Positions 60,130 through 64,000 of a stretch of 64,000 bases of DNA are shown piece after piece. The stretch's first letter is position 1. Every line of letters starts with the position of its first letter. The stretch is taken from the NCBI GenBank assembly GCA_038329865.1, contig JBBQNK010000016.1, forward strand, positions 1 to 64,000, read 5' to 3'. The stretch comes from JANMES01 sp038329865. GTDB taxonomy: Bacteria > Planctomycetota > Phycisphaerae > Tepidisphaerales > Tepidisphaeraceae. The position numbers and the translations under genes are program-made. The notes beneath the pieces were generated by a model. The model did not search any database. It was not told where the DNA came from and worked only from the letters and a program-made list of their open reading frames with translations.

Positions 60130-61251
60130 GTGGAACCACCGATCGACCAACCCGCCCCCGCCCCTCAGCCGATCGTGCTGAGTTACCGCGAGCCGGACTT
60201 GGTCGCCGAGCGGCCGATGATTCCGATCGCCGAGCGGCTGTTTCATGTGTGCGCCGCGATTCTCTTACCGTTCGTCTGCTTCCTGATGTCGTTCGACCAT
60301 TACCCGGCGGGGCCGGAGTTTCAGCGCGGGTGGTGGAGTGATTCACTCGGAATGATCCCCACGGCCAAGGCGGGCTGGCCGTTCTATCCGCTGCTGCTTT
60401 TTGCGATCTACGCGGCGATGATGGTCATCATTCAGCCGCGAGTCTATATCAATCGCCTGCACATTCGATTCGGCCTGTTGACCGGAATTATCCTGGCGTA
60501 CCAGTATGCGTTCATTCAAACGGCATCGATTATGTCGCCCGATAATTGGCTCGTCGGAACGGCGTTGGGCAAGCTGATTCCCCCGGTTTTCGTCGCCGGC
60601 ATGTTGTTCGTGCGGTGGTCGTTCCGCCGGCTTGTTTGGGAACGCGCCTGGTACAGGGGCCGGGCACTGGTGATCTTCTGGGTGATTTTTGGAATCCTGG
60701 CGATCGTTGGATTTGCCCCGGCGGCGATCGGCTCGCTTTTTGTGGCGCCGGGTTTAACGCTCACTTCCTTCATCGCGCTCTTCCTGCTCTGCATGCAACA
60801 AGGCGCCCGACTCGAGTGGCGAAAGCCGTGGCCCATCGCATGGCTCGTGGGGTGGGTGCTCGCCTACTCCGCTGCGTGGATGGAGGGCTACATCCTGGCG
60901 GCCAAGGCGTACGGGGAACTTCCCCTCAAGCTGAACGACTGCTACATCGCCACGGCCGCTTCGCGCGGGCATGCGAAGTTGGTCGGCTCGCACGTTGCGG
61001 GCGGCGTGCGCGTCACCCCGCAGCTGGCGATGTTCAAAGCCGGCGAGCGGGCGATCGCCGCCGCCTGGCCGAAGGTGCATCGAGCGATGCGGCTGATCTA
61101 CAACGCGATCGGCCCCGTGCTCGCGAGGCGGATGGGCAATCCGTTCATTGCCGACCTGGCGTACCTTTCACTCAAACCGCTGGAATGGCTGACCGCCGGT
61201 GTGCTGGCGCTCGCCGCGGCGAGACGGGTGCGTAGTTCTTCCCTCTCGTAG
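60130..61251 (+). CDS. Membrane protein with C-terminal CYIATAA box
   Basis: A 373-residue membrane protein. About six hydrophobic helices occupy residues 35-260 (for example LFHVCAAILLPFVCFLMSF and LLLFAIYAAMMVIIQ). The soluble C-terminus begins with LNDCYIATAASRGHAKLVGS, which resembles the CFI-box (CFIATAAYG) seen at protein ends, followed by QLAMFKAGERAIAAAW and LAYLSLKPLEWLTAG. Similar arrangements occur in uncharacterised planctomycete membrane proteins (DUF6688-like; tentative). The start is GTG 60130 with AGGA upstream. Confidence 0.7.
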   Translation: MEPPIDQPAPAPQPIVLSYREPDLVAERPMIPIAERLFHVCAAILLPFVCFLMSFDHYPAGPEFQRGWWSDSLGMIPTAKAGWPFYPLLLFAIYAAMMVIIQPRVYINRLHIRFGLLTGIILAYQYAFIQTASIMSPDNWLVGTALGKLIPPVFVAGMLFVRWSFRRLVWERAWYRGRALVIFWVIFGILAIVGFAPAAIGSLFVAPGLTLTSFIALFLLCMQQGARLEWRKPWPIAWLVGWVLAYSAAWMEGYILAAKAYGELPLKLNDCYIATAASRGHAKLVGSHVAGGVRVTPQLAMFKAGERAIAAAWPKVHRAMRLIYNAIGPVLARRMGNPFIADLAYLSLKPLEWLTAGVLALAAARRVRSSSLS

Positions 61252-61307
61252 AGAGATTCGCCCCCCCGCGCAGAACCGCCAAATCTCTGATAAACTCAAC
61301 GGCACTT

Positions 61308-62486
61308 ATGGGTTTGCTCACTTACCGAACCGCTGGCGAGTCGCACGGGCCGGCGCTGATTTCGCTCGTCGAAGGTCTGCCGGCCGGGGTGCCGTTGGAT
61401 AAGGAATTCATCGACGGCGAACTGCGCCGCCGCCAGGGCGGGTACGGGCGCGGCGGGCGGCAGAAGATTGAATCCGACCACGTCGATTTCCTCACCGGTG
61501 TGCGCATGGGCCACTCCATCGGCTCGCCGATCACGATGCTGATCCCGAATAAAGACAATCGGCTGGACGACCCCGCCGCCACGCCGCCGCTGCATCGACC
61601 GCGTCCGGGGCATGCGGATTTGGCGGGATCGGTCAAATGGCTGACGACCGATTGCCGTGAGACTTTAGAGCGCGCGAGTGCCCGCGAGACTGCCGCCCGG
61701 GTTGCCGCCGGCGCTTTGTCGCGCTGCCTGCTCAAACAGTTCTGCATCGAAGTCTTCGGCTTCGTCCGCACCGTCGGGCAGGCGACTGCGAAGGTCGAAG
61801 TCACCGAATCCAACTGGCGCGAGCTGGCGAAGCTGCGCGACGCCAGCGAAGTCTACTGCCCCGATCCAGCCGCCGACGCGGCGATGAAGGCGTTCATCAA
61901 CGATCAAAAACTCGCCAAGGACACCGCCGGGGGGATCGTCGAGACGCACGTGTTCGGCTGCCCGATCGGCATCGGCAGTTGTATGACCTGGGACGGCCGG
62001 CTCGACAGTCGCATCGCGGCGGCGGTCGTGGCGATCCAGGCGTTCAAGGGCGTGGAGTTCGGCCTCGGATTCGAAACCGCGCGCCGGCCCGGCTCGCAGG
62101 TGCATGACGAGATCGCCTTCGATGCGAGCAAGAAGAACACGCCCGGCCTTGGATTTGCCCGCGCGACGAACAACGCCGGCGGGCTTGAAGGCGGCATGAC
62201 CAACGGCCAGCCCGTCGTCGTCCGCGGCGCGATGAAGCCGATCTCCACCCTCGGCAAACCGCTCAAAAGCATCGACCTGAACACGAAGCAGCCCAGCGAG
62301 GCCGGGTGGGAACGCTCCGATATCTCCGCCATCAGCGCCGCCGGCGTGGTGATGGAAAACGTCATCGCGTTTGAAATCGCAAGAGCGATGTGCGAAAAGT
62401 TCGGCGGCGATTCGATCGGGGAGATGAAATCGAACTACGATTCATTTTTGGCGACCGCTAGAAAACTGCCCCTGGAAAATAAATAG
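61308..62486 (+). CDS. aroC: Chorismate synthase
   Basis: Final step of the shikimate pathway, EPSP to chorismate, with reduced FMN. The 392-residue product starts MGLLTYRTAGESHGPALISL and has RRRQGGYGRGGRQKIESDHV, then GSPITMLIPNKDNRLDD, RPGHADLAGSVKW, and ARATNNAGGLEGGMTNGQPV. The catalytic His positions (ESHGP and RPGHAD) are present. The length is normal (about 360-390). It supplies the substrate of TrpE (7090). No aro neighbours; it is followed directly by repeat E. Confidence 0.97.
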   Translation: MGLLTYRTAGESHGPALISLVEGLPAGVPLDKEFIDGELRRRQGGYGRGGRQKIESDHVDFLTGVRMGHSIGSPITMLIPNKDNRLDDPAATPPLHRPRPGHADLAGSVKWLTTDCRETLERASARETAARVAAGALSRCLLKQFCIEVFGFVRTVGQATAKVEVTESNWRELAKLRDASEVYCPDPAADAAMKAFINDQKLAKDTAGGIVETHVFGCPIGIGSCMTWDGRLDSRIAAAVVAIQAFKGVEFGLGFETARRPGSQVHDEIAFDASKKNTPGLGFARATNNAGGLEGGMTNGQPVVVRGAMKPISTLGKPLKSIDLNTKQPSEAGWERSDISAISAAGVVMENVIAFEIARAMCEKFGGDSIGEMKSNYDSFLATARKLPLENK

Positions 62487-62566
62487 GCAGCGGGCAGTTG
62501 GCAGTAGGCAGTGAAGAAAAACTCTTCCGCCTCACTGCCTACCGCCAACTGCCTACTGCCTACTCC
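62486..62566. repeat. Family E repeat, copy 2
   Basis: AGGCAGCGGGCAGTTGGCAG with TAGGCAGTGAAG and the inverse CTCACTGCCTACCGCCAACT with GCCTACTGCCTACT. It ends one base before the ATG of the TPR gene, so it forms its entire visible leader. Its arms match the copy before infB. Confidence 0.85.
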
Positions 62567-62567
62567 T

Positions 62568-64000
62568 ATGACCGACCGCCAAATCGCACAACTGCTCGAG
62601 ACTGCCCTGGAACATCACCGCGCCGGGAAATTACCCGAGGCCGAGGAAACGTATCGGCAGATTCTCGCGCAACGGCCGGCGCATTTTGATTCGATCCACC
62701 TGCTCGGCGTGATCGCTCATCAGTCCGGCCAGCACGCGATCGCAGTGAATCTGATTCAAAAGGCGCTCCAGCTTTCCCCGCAGCTCTTCGGCGCTTGGAA
62801 CAATCTCGGCGAAGCGCTTCGCGCACTCGGCAGGAACAAGGAAGCCACGCAGTGTTACCAGAACGCGCTGACGCTCAAGCCTGATTTCGCCGAAGCCACC
62901 AGCAACCTCGCCCGCGCGTACGACGCGCAGAACATGCGGCCGGAAGCGATCGACGCATGGCAGCGATTCCTCCGGCTGAATCCCCGGCACGTCGAGGCGT
63001 ACCACCACCTCGCCTCCGACTTGCACTCCATCGGCCAGGAGCCGCAGGCCATCGCGTGCTGGCAGAAATTGCTCAGCATCGATCCGACGTTTTACAAAGC
63101 CTACAACGACATGGGTGTGATCATTGGCGGGCGGTACCTGTTTGAAGAGGCCGAGAAACTGTTCTTCGAATCGATCCGCCTCGAGCCGTCGTACGCCATC
63201 GCGTACTACAACCTCGGCGTGATATACGAGCGGCAGGCCCGCTACCAGGACGCGATGGACCGCTACCGCCAATCGCTCTCCTACGATCCGGCCGCGCCCG
63301 ATCCGAATCTGAACCTCGCGCTCATGCTGCTCGTCACCGGCGATCTGCCCGGCGGCTTCAAACAGTACGAATGGCGATGGAAACTCCCCCGCGTCATTCC
63401 GCTGACCAAGCCGTTCACCCAGCCCGAGTGGCGCGGCCAAGACGTGGCCGGCAAGACCGTGCTCATTCACGCCGAGCAGGGCATGGGCGATACGATCCAG
63501 CTCGCCCGCTACTGCAAAATGGTGAAGGCCCGCGGCGCTTACGTGAAGTTCATGGTCCAGCCGCCGCTGATTCCGCTGCTGCAGCAGGTGGAAGGCGTGG
63601 ATGAGATTCTCGTCGACGAGCCGAACCCGGTCGTCGCGTTCGATGTGCACATTCCTTCGCTCTCGCTTCCGGGCGTACTCGGCTCGACGGTGGAAACGAT
63701 CCCCGCCGACGTGCCGTATCTGAAGGCCGACCCCGCCAAGTCCGCCGAGTGGCAAAAGCGACTCGCCGATGACAAGAATTTCCGAGTCGGCATCACCTGG
63801 GCGGGCCGGCCCGAGCATCACAACGATCACAACCGCTCTACGACTCTCGCGATGTTCGCGCCGCTGGCGAAGGTGCCGGGCGTGACGTTCTACAGCCTGC
63901 AGAAAGGCCCGGCCGCCACGCAATCGCTCCAGCCGCCGGAGGGAATGCACCTGGTCAATTGCGACCCGGCCTTGACGGATTTTTCCGACTCTGCCGGGCT
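62568..64000 (+). CDS. TPR protein with C-terminal glycosyltransferase-like domain (partial)
   Basis: Frame open from ATG 62568 to the right edge, 477 codons seen. Residues 1-250 are tetratricopeptide repeats: ALEHHRAGKLPEAEETYRQI, FGAWNNLGEALRALGRNKEA, IAYYNLGVIYERQARYQDAM. After about 290 the sequence resembles GT-B-type/heptosyltransferase-related domains found after TPRs in planctomycetes: VLIHAEQGMGDTIQLARYCK, VGITWAGRPEHHNDHNRS and FYSLQKGPAATQSLQP. It probably transfers or binds a sugar on a protein or lipid. The C-terminus lies outside. The start codon follows repeat E directly, with no Shine-Dalgarno sequence. Confidence 0.82.
   Translation, partial: MTDRQIAQLLETALEHHRAGKLPEAEETYRQILAQRPAHFDSIHLLGVIAHQSGQHAIAVNLIQKALQLSPQLFGAWNNLGEALRALGRNKEATQCYQNALTLKPDFAEATSNLARAYDAQNMRPEAIDAWQRFLRLNPRHVEAYHHLASDLHSIGQEPQAIACWQKLLSIDPTFYKAYNDMGVIIGGRYLFEEAEKLFFESIRLEPSYAIAYYNLGVIYERQARYQDAMDRYRQSLSYDPAAPDPNLNLALMLLVTGDLPGGFKQYEWRWKLPRVIPLTKPFTQPEWRGQDVAGKTVLIHAEQGMGDTIQLARYCKMVKARGAYVKFMVQPPLIPLLQQVEGVDEILVDEPNPVVAFDVHIPSLSLPGVLGSTVETIPADVPYLKADPAKSAEWQKRLADDKNFRVGITWAGRPEHHNDHNRSTTLAMFAPLAKVPGVTFYSLQKGPAATQSLQPPEGMHLVNCDPALTDFSDSAG

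Noticed and set aside
62631..63950. 439-codon minus-strand open frame opposite the TPR gene
   Set aside because: The plus-strand frame gives clear TPR and glycosyltransferase-like blocks. The minus-strand product is a GC-driven shadow.

Overview
The window is about 64 kb of GC-rich bacterial chromosome. It most resembles a planctomycete, probably class Phycisphaerae (Tepidisphaera/Humisphaera-like). That placement is inferred from the gene repertoire: a TIGR03790 protein, a sulfatase, Gfo/Idh/MocA and xylose-isomerase-like sugar enzymes, a PQQ-type propeller, long TPR proteins, an outer-membrane phospholipase, and an unusual load of palindromic intergenic repeats. No rRNA, tRNA, CRISPR array or prophage was seen. 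The only mobile-element trace is the last 44 codons of an IS4-type transposase at the left edge.

Layout. 1-6.9 kb: transposase end, TIGR03790 protein, sugar isomerase, two small membrane proteins, mutY, SGNH hydrolase. 7-10.4 kb: trpE followed by two LuxR-type HTH proteins with near-identical C-termini. 10.7-13.8 kb: exported DUF2252 protein and chromate transporter chrA. 14-24.3 kb (minus strand): nusA, infB, rbfA, a degenerate HhH-fold protein overlapping rbfA, hisG, a TPR lipoprotein and yebC. 24.5-30.3 kb: orphan sugar-type ABC ATPase, small membrane protein, M48 peptidase, DHH phosphoesterase. 30.5-38.8 kb: PilZ protein, then a probable catabolic island (cytosolic-type sulfatase, PaiB-like flavoprotein, HisD-family dehydrogenase of the HpsN-like subgroup, SDR, XRE-cupin regulator, frameshifted sugar isomerase, 2-hydroxyacid dehydrogenase). 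39-46.9 kb: ribF, OpgC-like acyltransferase, an exported Lys/His-rich protein with its own terminator, PfkB kinase, PQQ-like propeller, gamma-carbonic anhydrase, EamA transporter. 47-51.3 kb: sulfate ABC importer operon sbp-cysT-(62-aa ORF)-cysW-cysA. 51.5-64 kb: Gfo/Idh oxidoreductase, GYF-RDD protein, OmpLA phospholipase, GH10-like protein coupled to a ComEA-like protein, purC, HEAT-WG protein, membrane protein with a C-terminal CYIATAA box, aroC, and a TPR-glycosyltransferase cut by the right edge.

How the genes work together. The nusA-infB-rbfA block serves transcription and translation, with hisG and other genes appended and no rimP upstream of nusA. The sulfate operon feeds sulfur assimilation. 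TrpE, AroC, HisG and PurC are dispersed biosynthetic genes. The 31-39 kb region looks like uptake-independent breakdown of a sulfated or sulfonated carbon compound, which is an inference.

Most notable points: (i) a 62-codon ORF fitted between cysT and cysW with ATGA overlaps at both ends; (ii) at least 15 families of paired-arm palindromic repeats filling the spacers, some abutting start codons or lying inside an operon; (iii) several probable pseudo-enzymes (HhH protein, GH10-like protein, exported DUF2252); (iv) a secreted-type basic protein with no acidic residue. Many gene starts are chosen downstream of the longest reading frame, because repeats read through as spurious N-terminal extensions.
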